Notes under the pieces: generated by a model
What the model was told of the DNA's origin: nothing
Database searches by the model: none
The model's input: the letters and a program-made list of their open reading frames with translations, nothing else
Translations under genes and position numbers: made by a program
Source: Nonomuraea sp. MG754425
Lineage (GTDB): Bacteria > Actinomycetota > Actinomycetes > Streptosporangiales > Streptosporangiaceae
Length of the DNA stretch: 63,542 bases
Reading direction: 5' to 3'
Assembly (NCBI RefSeq): GCF_021699195.1
Contig: NZ_SSXE01000072.1
Location: forward strand, 1-63,542
Shown: positions 17,203 to 24,869 of the stretch, piece after piece
Numbering within the stretch: the stretch's first letter is position 1
Layout of the letters: the number at the start of each line of letters is the position of its first letter

Positions 17203-17856
17203 ATGAGAGGCGTGGATCGACTTCGTGGCTGGCCGGTGACCCTGAACGAAGGTCCGGTAGGCCTTCGGCCGCTGCGGCTGGGCGACGTGCGCGTGTGGCG
17301 TGAGACGCGGCTGCGCAACGCCGACTGGCTGCGTCCCTGGGAGCCGAGCAATCCGGAGACGCCGCTGTTCAGGACCGGACTCGGGCCTTACGTCTCGATG
17401 GTCGGCACCCTGCGCCGCGAGGCCAGGCAGGGGCTGGCGCTGCCGTGGGTGGTGACGTACGGCGGGCGGTTCGCGGGGCAGTTGACCGTGGGCGCCATCG
17501 TGTGGGGATCCGCCCGTTCTGCCCAGGTCGGCTACTGGATCGACGGGGCGCTGGCGGGCAGGGGGATCACCCCCACCGCGCTCGCGATGGCCGTTGACCA
17601 CTGCTTTTTCACCACCGGTTTGCATCGGCTGGAAGCGAACATCCGACCCGAGAACCAAGCCAGCCGTAGAGTGGTTGAGAAGCTTGGATTCAGGGAAGAA
17701 GGCATTCGGCGTCGCCAACTTCACATCGATGGAGCCTGGCGCGATCATATTTGCTACGCGCTGACCGTCGAGGATGTTCCTGGCGGCCTGCTCGTGCAGT
17801 GGCGTCGCGCGCGTGAGTCAGCCGCTCACGGGGGTTCCTCCGTCGAAGAGGTTTGA
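17203..17856 (+). CDS. rimJ: GNAT acetyltransferase, RimJ/RimL type
   Basis: Transfers acetyl from acetyl-CoA to a protein N-terminus (ribosomal protein S5 in the type enzyme) or another amine. The GNAT core runs through residues ~20-190: GPVGLRPLRLGDVRVWRE, VGYWIDGALAGRGITPTA (acetyl-CoA pyrophosphate loop G-R-G-I) and NIRPENQASRRVVEKLGF with the conserved Asn. ATG at 17203 follows AGGGGGATG; the frame is open to 17059 inside mogA but that part is not GNAT-like. In actinobacteria rimJ sits between glp and glpR, as here. Confidence 0.85.
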   Translation: MRGVDRLRGWPVTLNEGPVGLRPLRLGDVRVWRETRLRNADWLRPWEPSNPETPLFRTGLGPYVSMVGTLRREARQGLALPWVVTYGGRFAGQLTVGAIVWGSARSAQVGYWIDGALAGRGITPTALAMAVDHCFFTTGLHRLEANIRPENQASRRVVEKLGFREEGIRRRQLHIDGAWRDHICYALTVEDVPGGLLVQWRRARESAAHGGSSVEEV

Positions 17857-17980
17857 CGATCTCGCGACACACCGCACCGAATGCTCGTCAATCAGTGACA
17901 CGCGGTCTTACGGTGCGTGACGTGAGCATATTGAAGGCGCGACGAGCAGACCCGCGTCTTCATGCTGCCTGGAGGTGGTC

Positions 17981-18565
17981 GTGAGCAGCGTCCTCCTCTA
18001 CTTCGCCATCGTGGTCATGTGGCTTTGCGTCCTGATCCCGATGTGGCTGCGTAAGGACAAGACGAACCTGGCCGAGCTGGCCGAGCTGGAAGAGTATTAC
18101 ACCGGCGAGCACCAGCTCCCCGATCTCGACAACCTGGCCCCGCCGGACTCCGACGAGGACGACGGGACACCTCTGGCGGAGATCGAGAAGGTCGACGTCC
18201 GGCAGTTCCGCTTCCGGCGTCGTGCCATCATCGTGGCCCGCCGCCGGCGCCTGCTCTTCTTCACCGCACTGCTGGTGCTGGCCTCCATCGTGACGGCCGC
18301 GGTGGAGTTGATCCCGTGGTGGGGTGTGGCGCCGTCCGTGGTCATCACGCTGGCGTACATGGCCTTTCTGCGGATCGCCGTACAGGTGGACACGGAACGC
18401 CGCGACCGAGCCCGCCAGGCGCGCGCTGAGCGCCTGCGAAGGCAGCGTGAGCACCGCCGGGTCGCCGCCGAGGCGGAGGCCGAGATCATCGACCTCGCCA
18501 CGATGCACGTGGACGTTCTCTTCGATCAGTACGCCGAACCGCCCAGGCGAGCGGTGGGGGACTGA
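17981..18565 (+). CDS. glpR: Divisome membrane protein GlpR/SepX
   Basis: An N-terminal membrane helix (VLLYFAIVVMWLCVLIPMWL, residues 2-21) is followed by an acidic cytosolic linker, a basic stretch and a second hairpin of two membrane helices (about residues 85-135), then a charged coiled-coil tail. This layout and the position after rimJ match the actinobacterial protein called GlpR in corynebacteria (membrane receptor of Glp) and SepX in Streptomyces, which takes part in division septum placement. GTG at 17981 is preceded by GGAGG with 5 bases of spacing. Identification rests on layout and synteny. Confidence 0.8.
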   Translation: MSSVLLYFAIVVMWLCVLIPMWLRKDKTNLAELAELEEYYTGEHQLPDLDNLAPPDSDEDDGTPLAEIEKVDVRQFRFRRRAIIVARRRRLLFFTALLVLASIVTAAVELIPWWGVAPSVVITLAYMAFLRIAVQVDTERRDRARQARAERLRRQREHRRVAAEAEAEIIDLATMHVDVLFDQYAEPPRRAVGD

Positions 18566-18614
18566 ATCGGTGGCGCGAGGACTCTTCGAAGTTTGCTAAT
18601 CTGGTCGAGTCCTT

Positions 18615-18688
18615 GGGGATGTAGCGCAGTCCGGTAGCGCACTTCGTTCGCATCGAAGGGGTCAGGGGTTCGAATCCCCTCATCTCCA
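18615..18688 (+). tRNA. tRNA-Ala (anticodon CGC)
   Basis: Full cloverleaf of 74 bases: acceptor GGGGATG with CATCTCC contains the G3-U70 pair that identifies alanine tRNAs; the T arm is AGGGG-TTCGAAT-CCCCT; anticodon stem CTTCG/CGAAG encloses TTCGCAT with anticodon CGC (reads GCG). The discriminator is A and CCA is not encoded. The first repeat of family A starts at its 3' end. Confidence 0.95.
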
Positions 18689-18801
18689 CCCGGGGCCGTT
18701 CTTGAAACGGCTGGACTGAAGTTGACGGGATCCCGTCTGATCATCGAGATCAGGCGGGATCTTGTCGTTTCGAGGGTTTCCGAATCGGGTTCGTCCTGGT
18801 T
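18687..18801. repeat. Dispersed repeat A, copy 1, with terminator hairpin
   Basis: Begins at CACCCGGGGCCG at the tRNA 3' end and runs through the CGGGTTCGTCCTGG segment. It contains a small hairpin (GCCGTT/AACGGC) and a strong one at 18729-18761 (GATCCCGTCTGATC with GATCAGGCGGGATC, 14 pairs including one G-T, loop of 5) followed by TTGTCGTTT. It probably terminates the tRNA transcript. Copies 2 and 3 are near-identical. Confidence 0.9.
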
Positions 18802-18803
18802 TG

Positions 18804-18927
18804 GGAGCCGTGGAGCAGGTGTCGGGGAAGGCCCGGGTGGTGTCAGGCCGCTGGTGGAGGTCTCGGTTCGCGCCGCTGGGCATGGCGATGCCGGCTCCGG
18901 GCTGGGTGCTACGACAAGGTGATCTGA
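18804..18927. repeat. Dispersed repeat C, copy 1
   Basis: Follows repeat A directly. Segments such as CGGGTGGTG, CTGGTGGAGG, CCGGCTCCGGG and CGACAAGGTGATCTG recur in the same order at 26229-26340 with scattered differences and small gaps. In both places the end of an A-type element lies just upstream. Confidence 0.75.
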
Positions 18928-19348
18928 ATTGCGTGTTATGGGATGGGTGGTGGCCGGATCCGGCCCGTGAGTGGCGAGCGTGCCTGCGAAACGCAACTGT
19001 AGATGGCTTTGCAACTCGCGTGGAGGACACATCTGCGACAGGCTCCCTCACAGTCGAGCACAGCTCCACCTCCACGACTGCAGACCGCCGGAAGGCTCGA
19101 CGGCGGTGCTGCGCCCGTGGACCCAGTAAGATCGCAAACCGCTTGGCGCGGCATGGGGGTGAGCCGCAGCCAGCGAAGCATACGGTCCGTGCAGATGATC
19201 GGGATTCGGGAAGTTCGCGCCCCGCCTCAGCCAAGCTGATCATTCCCCCTGGCCTATTCGGCGGGATACGACGTGGGCATCAAGCTCCATCCCTGCCGCT
19301 GGGTGGAACAACGTTGACAGCCGCGACAGTGGCAAACGAGGAGAAATC
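18928..19348. other. Intergenic, no supported gene
   Basis: Several short frames, none with a ribosome site or a recognisable product. The 3' end holds AACGAGGAGAAATC, the ribosome site of the next gene. Confidence 0.5.
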
Positions 19349-19846
19349 ATGGGCTGGTGGGATGTGAACGACGACGCGGAACGGGAACGGTGGGAGTTTG
19401 CACCGCTGGTGGGCGTCGGACCACTGAGATTCGGGACAAGCCACGCCGACGTGGCGGAGGCGCTCGGCAGGTCCCCGGAGGACCTGATGCGACGCAGCAG
19501 CGAGCTTGATTTCACGAGCGAGGGGGTGCGGCTGTATTTCGACGTTCACGAACTCCTGGCCGGTGTCGCGATCGACATGCGAACCGGCCCGCAGGTGACT
19601 CTAGACGGCACTGAGCTGGTGGCGCGGGTGCCATCGGTCATGGAGGAGTGGTTGGAGAACTACCTCACCGCGAAAGGACTGCCCTTCTACTACGCGGGCA
19701 ACTACGAGCCAGGATCAGTAGACCTCGGGTTCATCCTGCGCGTGCAACGTGCCGACGACCGACTCCTGACCCGCCCGCTCTTCCTCAACGAGGCGTGGGC
19801 CGACGACCACGAGCTGATCCCGAGGAACGAGTGGGCGATCCACTGA
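19349..19846 (+). CDS. Hypothetical cytosolic protein, 165 aa
   Basis: A soluble protein starting MGWWDVNDDAERERWEF, with mixed alpha/beta content, no cysteines and no membrane segment. GAGGAG lies 5-6 bases before the ATG, and codon use is like the rest of the window, so it is a real gene. Its size, acidity and single-gene setting resemble the immunity-type proteins that accumulate in actinobacterial accessory regions, but no toxin gene is next to it and I do not recognise the family. It lies between repeat C1 and repeat B1. Confidence 0.7.
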   Translation: MGWWDVNDDAERERWEFAPLVGVGPLRFGTSHADVAEALGRSPEDLMRRSSELDFTSEGVRLYFDVHELLAGVAIDMRTGPQVTLDGTELVARVPSVMEEWLENYLTAKGLPFYYAGNYEPGSVDLGFILRVQRADDRLLTRPLFLNEAWADDHELIPRNEWAIH

Positions 19847-19959
19847 CCATGGTGGACCTGTGATCTCGCGGTCCGGCACCACCCCATCAACCCCAATCTC
19901 CTCACCCAGCTCACGCAGCGCGGGACCAAGCCGCCCACCACGTCCTCCGCGCGACCGTG

Positions 19960-20098
19960 TTGCAGTTGCAGGGCAAAGTGCCAGCCCCCTTCGGGGCAGA
20001 GCTCGCGCGGCATCTGCGAGAAACGATCGTTCTTCCATCGGGAAGCGATCTTCCCCGCCCCTCTTGCACCCCAGACCGGCCCCATTCGTGAACACCCC
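19960..20098. repeat. Dispersed repeat B, copy 1
   Basis: From TTGCAGTTGCAG to TCGTGAACACCCC. It includes CCCCTTCGGGGCAGAGCTCG and an imperfect hairpin around ATCGGGAAGCGATCTTCC. The same 139-base block, about 85% identical by eye, is at 23332-23470. It lies 3' of the 165-aa gene and could act as its terminator. Confidence 0.85.
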
Positions 20099-20142
20099 TT
20101 CCAGGGAATTGACAGTACCGTCCCGTGTGTCACCATGCCCGA

Positions 20143-20634
20143 GTGATCAAAGTGCAGACGGATGCATCCTTATCGAATGAAAAACCCGGTCGGCGAATCG
20201 CTTTCGCCGGCGTGATCGGGATCATCCTCCCTATTGCTCTCCTGGCGTGGGTGGCCTTGATGGCGAGGCTCTTTCCCGACTCCCCGCAATGCGGTGAATA
20301 CATCGGATGTTTTGGCTATCTTGCCCAGGCGTGGGAGGTTGGGCGTTGGGTTGCGGTCGTGCTCGCCTGGCCGCTGCTGCATCTCCTGCGAGTACGGCCC
20401 TCCTGGCCCGTGGCAATCCTCGCCGCCCTCTTCTTGACGGCCATCTGGCAGGTCGCCGAAGCGTTGCTGCTCGTTTCGCCTGCCGAGGCCTTCGCCCTCA
20501 TCATTTTCGGCGGGGTGATCGCGTATCCGGCCGCTGCTTGGTTGGTCATGCCGCGCATCCCTCGGAAACTGCTCATCCTGGCTGTCACTTCATCTCTCGC
20601 GCTCTACGCTTGCGCCTTCCTGCTCACCGACTGA
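20143..20634 (+). CDS. Four-helix membrane protein, unknown function
   Basis: Four hydrophobic segments (about residues 20-42, 65-85, 90-112 and 120-160) with short loops and a Cys pair in the first external loop (PQCGEYIGCFGY). No family is recognised. GTG at 20143 is chosen because upstream codons in the frame are weak and TTGACA at 20109-20114 gives a possible -35 for a short leader. It is an isolated cassette between repeats B1 and A2. Confidence 0.65.
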   Translation: MIKVQTDASLSNEKPGRRIAFAGVIGIILPIALLAWVALMARLFPDSPQCGEYIGCFGYLAQAWEVGRWVAVVLAWPLLHLLRVRPSWPVAILAALFLTAIWQVAEALLLVSPAEAFALIIFGGVIAYPAAAWLVMPRIPRKLLILAVTSSLALYACAFLLTD

Positions 20635-20936
20635 CTCCAGGGACTCCGCCTCGAACCCGCTACCGGCGCAATGGGTCCGGGAACGATCAAACGCGGACCG
20701 GGAAACGATCAAGGCAGTGGCCCTTCCGCCGCAGGCAGGACCTACTCGTGAACACCCCACCCGGGGCCGTTCTTGGAACGGCTGGACCAGAAGTTGACGG
20801 GATCCCGTCTGATCATCGCGATCAGGCGGGATCTTGTCGTTTCAGGGGTTTCCGAATTGGATTCGTCCTGGTTCGGGGAGTGCAGCCGGCGCACCGACAG
20901 CGCGGGCAGGCCGTTGGCCGGCCGGTGCCGGGCCGT
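20635..20936. other. Intergenic dominated by repeat A copy 2
   Basis: Contains 60 bases of unassigned sequence after the membrane-protein gene, an AT-richer segment with GGAAACGATCAAGG, and repeat A copy 2. No gene seen. Confidence 0.6.
20758..20874. repeat. Dispersed repeat A, copy 2
   Basis: Same order as copy 1: CACCCGGGGCCGTTCTTGG, CGGCTGGACCAGAAGTTGAC, hairpin GATCCCGTCTGATC...GATCAGGCGGGATC at 20801-20833, TTGTCGTTT, then GATTCGTCCTGG. Just before it is TCGTGAACACCCC, the end of repeat B. Confidence 0.9.
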
Positions 20937-21149
20937 CTAGGAGCTGAACAGGTTCTTGGCGTGCCGGGCAGCACATCGGGGCCGGAAGACGGAGGCGTCG
21001 CCGGGCTGGTCGGCGCTCGGCGTCTCGGTACGATGAATCAGACGCGCGAGCCCGATCGCCGACATGTACACCGGCCATGGCTCGACTGTCCGCGCGGACT
21101 CCAGCAGTTCGTGAACGGCACGCTGGATCTTCCCTGGCCCACGGCTCAT
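20937..21149 (-). CDS. Short hypothetical protein (possible truncated gene), 70 aa
   Basis: Starts MSRGPGKIQRAVHELLESA, a beginning that looks like the N-terminus of small helical actinobacterial mobile-element proteins, and reads naturally to about residue 50 before an Arg/Ala/His tail. A strict 13-bp inverted repeat lies 10-52 bases before the ATG. There is no clear ribosome site. It may be the 5' remnant of a longer gene cut by repeat A2, which lies 60 bases downstream. Confidence 0.45.
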   Translation of the reverse strand: MSRGPGKIQRAVHELLESARTVEPWPVYMSAIGLARLIHRTETPSADQPGDASVFRPRCAARHAKNLFSS

Positions 21150-21158
21150 CAGCACAAC

Positions 21159-21201
21159 GTAAGTGTTGAGGCGTTTCGGCGTGCGCCACCTCAACACTTA
21201 C
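21159..21201. promoter_or_regulatory. 13-bp perfect inverted repeat, candidate operator
   Basis: GTAAGTGTTGAGG (21159-21171) and CCTCAACACTTAC (21189-21201) are exact reverse complements separated by 17 bases. They lie upstream of the 70-aa minus-strand frame and about 145 bases before the sigma factor gene. A protein-binding site or an element end are both possible. Confidence 0.6.
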
Positions 21202-21344
21202 CGCCCTCGGCCCACTTGCCTGACGTGCCTCAACGTTGACCTGCATGATCGCTTGAGAACCCAAGATAACTACAGATCGCTGTAAACCGCAGGACGGCAC
21301 CTGGTGGTCATACCCGTCGTGAACGACAACACGGAGATGGGCTG

Positions 21345-21845
21345 ATGGACGACGCGTTCACCGAGTACGCGGCGCAGCACCACCGACGCCTGTGCCAGAT
21401 GGCCTACCTGCTGTGCAGGGACCGGGGGGCGGCCGAGGACCTGGTGCAGACAGCCCTGGCCAGGGCCTGGCTCGCGTGGCGGCGGATCGAGGGCGACCCC
21501 GACCCCTACGTCTATCGGATCATCGTGAACACGCAGGCGTCCTGGTGGCGCAGGCGCTGGCGGGGCGAGATCCCGACCGGGGCGCTGCCCGATCTCGCCG
21601 ACCAGCGGGATGTGGCGACAGACGTCAGCGACCAGGACGTGATCTGGACCGCGATCGGCACCCTGTCGTCCCGGCAGCGCGCGGTGGTCGTCCTGCACTA
21701 CTACGAGGGCCTGACGCTCGGCCAGGTGGCCGAGATAGTCGGCTGCTCCCCGGGCGCAGTGAAGAGCCATCTCAGCCGGGCACTCGGCCGGCTGCGCGTC
21801 GATCCTGGCATTCGGAGCGAGCAAATGGAGGGGTTTCAGCGATGA
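21345..21845 (+). CDS. SigE-family ECF RNA polymerase sigma factor
   Basis: Directs RNA polymerase to stress or envelope promoters. Region 2 (residues ~10-75) has RRLCQMAYLLCRDRGAAEDLVQ and AWLAWRRIEGDPDPYVYRI; region 4 (~105-155) has LSSRQRAVVVLHYYEGLTLG and GCSPGAVKSHLSRALGRL. The 166-aa length is that of the small SigE/SigM-like group common in Streptomyces and relatives. GGAGATGG lies 5 bases before the ATG. Its stop overlaps the start of the next gene (ATGA), which is probably its membrane regulator. Confidence 0.93.
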   Translation: MDDAFTEYAAQHHRRLCQMAYLLCRDRGAAEDLVQTALARAWLAWRRIEGDPDPYVYRIIVNTQASWWRRRWRGEIPTGALPDLADQRDVATDVSDQDVIWTAIGTLSSRQRAVVVLHYYEGLTLGQVAEIVGCSPGAVKSHLSRALGRLRVDPGIRSEQMEGFQR

Positions 21846-22639
21846 AACACACCGAATCGGAGCTGACCCAGGTCCTCGCCGACCGCGCGCCGGGCGATTT
21901 CGGCGCCCCCGACTTCGCCGCCATCACGCGAAGGGGCAGACGCTACCGGCGCCGCCGCGGGATGGCCGCCGCTCTCACCGTGGCGGCGGCGGTGACGGCC
22001 ACCATCGTGACCGTGACCAGCCTGGCCATGCCTGCCCAGAATCCTCCTCCAGCGGCGACGGGTCACGACGGCTCCCCGGCCGTCGCGCCCAGTGTGCGGC
22101 TCCCGGAGACGTTCGAGCTGATAGGGGAGAAACTTCCCCCCATGCCGCTGATCCGCTCCGAGCGGTTCGACACCACGGGCCCGATCAGGACGATCTCCTA
22201 CACCCCCAAGAGTGCCCACACAGGCTACGTAGTGGTCTGCGAGGATCCGCAGGCGTGGGTGATACTTCGGACCAAGGAGCACCACGGCATCTACTCCGGT
22301 TCGGCCTTCCGCTGCGGTCGAGGTGATCCCCGGCACGCGCCCGGGGTCGGGCCACACGGCCCCCAGACCATGGAGGTGGCGGTGCTGCCGGCCGACGCCC
22401 CGATCAGGGAGCCCGGTGAGATCCGCCAGTCGCCCGACGGCGATGGGACGGGCCGCCCGCGGACCTTCACGCCGGAGTGTCCGCGTAACTCGCTGAAGAA
22501 GTGCGGCGGCAAGTATTCCGCCTCGATGCTGCTAAGGAAGGGCGTGCTGGAACGGGTCCGGGACGAGATCGGCGAGCGGCCGGGCAGGTGGGCGATCGGG
22601 ATCTACGACTCGGCGGCCACGGCACGTTCGGGTTCGTAG
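21842..22639 (+). CDS. Membrane-anchored protein paired with the sigma factor (anti-sigma-like)
   Basis: A cytosolic N-terminus of about 40 residues with a strongly basic run (RRGRRYRRRRG), one membrane helix (residues ~42-62), then a Pro-rich linker and an extracytoplasmic domain. Translational overlap with the upstream sigma gene and this layout are what sigma-linked membrane regulators look like in actinobacteria. No zinc-binding anti-sigma (ZAS) motif is visible, so the interaction is inferred. The outer domain is unfamiliar; it has four cysteines that could form disulfides. Confidence 0.8.
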   Translation: MKHTESELTQVLADRAPGDFGAPDFAAITRRGRRYRRRRGMAAALTVAAAVTATIVTVTSLAMPAQNPPPAATGHDGSPAVAPSVRLPETFELIGEKLPPMPLIRSERFDTTGPIRTISYTPKSAHTGYVVVCEDPQAWVILRTKEHHGIYSGSAFRCGRGDPRHAPGVGPHGPQTMEVAVLPADAPIREPGEIRQSPDGDGTGRPRTFTPECPRNSLKKCGGKYSASMLLRKGVLERVRDEIGERPGRWAIGIYDSAATARSGS

Positions 22640-23240
22640 CCTCACACCCGATCCGCTCACCCGCCCGGAGCCTGTCCCGCGAGGCCGCCGCCCAGCTATG
22701 CCAGGCCCTGGGCATCGACCGCCTGGCCGCGGTCGTGGGCATCTCGGCCGGCGGCCGTACCGCGCTGACGGTGGCCGCCCGCCACCCGCGCCCGGTTGAG
22801 CGCGTCATCCTGCAAAGCACGGTTGCCTTCCTGCCCTGGCCTGGCCGACTGACCCACCTCGGCGGCCGGGCCGCCTTCACGCCCGAATCTAAGCCGGCAC
22901 GCGGGCGCTCCTACGCTCCATGATCCGCCGCGCGCCATCGGCGGGGCTGCGCCTGCTGCTGCGTGATCTGTCCGTGCTGCGCTCTGTTCACCGTGATGCG
23001 CTCGGACGGCGGCGGCTTCGTCGCCGACATGCTCTCCGTGCGGGGCTGCGCCGCGCAGGTGCATCGGCCCGCACTGATCATCACCACCACCACGACCGGT
23101 CCGTACCCTTCGCCCCCGCCGAACCCCTGGCCGCGGTGGCGATGCCGAACGACAAGATGGTGATCAGCCGCGCCGACAGCCACACGCTCCGCGCACTCCG
23201 CCCAGATGCGCTGCTTCCTCACCACGGCCTGCCTGCCATA
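22640..23240 (+). pseudogene. Decayed alpha/beta-hydrolase gene
   Basis: Fragments of one hydrolase occur in order on the + strand in two frames. About 22680-22850 reads SREAAAQLCQALGID then GISAGGRTALTVAARHP, the nucleophile elbow of the fold. After a TGA at 22921-22923 the same frame reads FTVMRSDGGGFVADM and HRPALIITTTTTG. A shift then continues VPFAPAEPLAAVAMPND and ISRADSHTL, which matches the family's C-terminal end with the catalytic His. The N-terminal cap is missing. One stop and at least one frameshift make it non-functional. Confidence 0.8.
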
Positions 23241-23331
23241 AACGTTCAGGTTCCGCTGTGCCGAGCACTCCGAAGGTAGGTGAGAAGTCTTCGACATCGG
23301 CCGCTACGCCACCGATGACCAAGGGGCCGGT

Positions 23332-23470
23332 TTGCAGTTGCAGGACAGAATGTCAATCCCCTTCGGGGCAGAGCTCGCGCGACATCTGCGGGAAACGATC
23401 ATTCTCCCATCGGGAAGCGATCTTCCCTACCCCTCTTGCATCCCAGGCCAGTCCCAATCGTGAACACCCC
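23332..23470. repeat. Dispersed repeat B, copy 2
   Basis: Matches 19960-20098 through TTGCAGTTGCAG, CCCCTTCGGGGCAGAGCTCG, ATCGGGAAGCGATCTTCC and TCGTGAACACCCC. It abuts repeat A copy 3 with no gap. Confidence 0.85.
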
Positions 23471-23581
23471 ACCCGGGGCCGTTCTTGGAACGGCTGGACC
23501 AGAAGTTGACGGGATCCCGTCTGGTCATCGCGATCAGGCGGGATCTTGTCGTTTCAAGGGTTTCCGAACGTGGTTCGTCCG
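23470..23581. repeat. Dispersed repeat A, copy 3
   Basis: Same as copy 2 except for a few bases. The hairpin is at 23513-23545 and ends in TTGTCGTTT; the 3' edge TGGTTCGTCC is 40 bases before the ROK gene start. Confidence 0.9.
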
Positions 23582-23621
23582 TTGCTGTGATCATGTGAAG
23601 ACAGGTCCTAGGCTGGCGGGG

Positions 23622-24833
23622 ATGACGGGATCGGCGGCGGGTGTGCGGACGCAGGAGCAGATGCGGCAGCGGAACCTGAGCGAGGTGCTGCGGCGCGTCC
23701 ACAAGGACGGGGCGGTGTCGCGGGCCGCGCTCAGCCGTCGGATGGGGCTCAACCGCAGCACCATCATGGACCTGACCGCCGAACTCGCCGCGGCCGGGCT
23801 CGTCCGCGAGGGTGTTCCCGCCAGCCGGGGCCGCGCGGGGCGGCCGTCCATCGTCGTCATGCCCGAGCAGGGCACGGTGTACGGGCTCGCCTTCGACGTG
23901 GCCGTGGATCGGCTGCTCGCGGCCCGTGTCGGGCTCGGCGGTCAGGTCCTCGATCGCCGCGAGGCGGTGCGCGCCCGCGCCGGGGTCGACCTGGGGGACA
24001 TCGTCGGCGTCCTGGCCGCCTTCGGTCGCGAACTGGTCGCCGGGGCCGAGCCGGGCGCGGTGTGCGTCGGCGTCGGCGCGTCGTATTGCGGGCTGATCAG
24101 GCGGGCCGACGGCACGGTCCGGTACGGGCCGCACCTCGGCTGGGTGGACCAGGCATTCGGCGCGGAACTCGGCGCAGCGCTCGGCCTCGGGCTTTCCGTC
24201 GAGGTGGGCAACGAGGCGCATCTGGGTGCGATGGCCGAGCACGTGCGCGGCGCGGGATGCGACGTCGACAATCTCATCTACCTGCACGGAGATGTCGGCG
24301 TGGGCGGCGGGATCATCGTCGGCGGCAAGCTCCTGGACGGCGACGCGGGCTACGGCTGCGAACTCGGGCACATGCTGGTCAACCCGTTCGACGGGCGGCC
24401 CTGCCTGTGCGGGTCGCGCGGCTGCCTGGAAGCCGAGGTGGGGGAGGAGGCGCTGCTCGACTACGCGGGACGGTCCGACGATCTCATCGGACGCGACGGC
24501 ATCCGGGCCGTCGTCGCCCTCGCCGGGACCGGTGACGCCCGCGCGCGAGACGCCCTGGACCGTGTCGGCGACTGGCTCGGCGTCGGCGTCGTCAACCTCA
24601 TCAACCTGTTCAACCCGGCGCTCGTGGTCTTCGGCGGGATGCTCCGCGACGTCTATCCGGGCGCCGCGCAACGTGTCCGCGCCCGGATCGACGCGCATGT
24701 CCTGCCGGTGTCGCGTGAGCGGGTCCGCCTGGCCGTGACGGCTCTGGGTGACGACACCACGCTCGCCGGGGCCGCCGAACTCGCCTTCGCCGGCCTCCTG
24801 GACGACCCCCTCAACACATTGGCCACCTTGTGA
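23622..24833 (+). CDS. ROK-family transcriptional regulator (NagC/XylR type)
   Basis: Repressor of sugar genes that responds to a sugar or sugar phosphate. A winged helix (residues ~25-85, AVSRAALSRRMGLNRSTIMD) precedes the ROK domain (~95-400). The ROK zinc motif is intact: ELGHMLVNPFDG then CLCGSRGCLEA. The kinase-type phosphate loop DxGxT at the start of the domain is replaced by FDVAVDRLLAA, so it should not be a kinase. ATG at 23622 follows GGCGGGG; upstream sequence is repeat A. Its normal target sugar operon is not adjacent: the next genes are broken and convergent. Confidence 0.9.
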   Translation: MTGSAAGVRTQEQMRQRNLSEVLRRVHKDGAVSRAALSRRMGLNRSTIMDLTAELAAAGLVREGVPASRGRAGRPSIVVMPEQGTVYGLAFDVAVDRLLAARVGLGGQVLDRREAVRARAGVDLGDIVGVLAAFGRELVAGAEPGAVCVGVGASYCGLIRRADGTVRYGPHLGWVDQAFGAELGAALGLGLSVEVGNEAHLGAMAEHVRGAGCDVDNLIYLHGDVGVGGGIIVGGKLLDGDAGYGCELGHMLVNPFDGRPCLCGSRGCLEAEVGEEALLDYAGRSDDLIGRDGIRAVVALAGTGDARARDALDRVGDWLGVGVVNLINLFNPALVVFGGMLRDVYPGAAQRVRARIDAHVLPVSRERVRLAVTALGDDTTLAGAAELAFAGLLDDPLNTLATL

Positions 24834-24869
24834 CGGGGCTGGGCCCGTGCGAGTCCTCAGACCTTCTGT

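Noticed and set aside
18689..18691. Encoded CCA end for tRNA-Ala
   Set aside because: The bases after the discriminator are CCC, not CCA.
23622..24833. ROK gene as a glucokinase
   Set aside because: A helix-turn-helix is at the N-terminus and the ATP phosphate loop of the kinases is missing.
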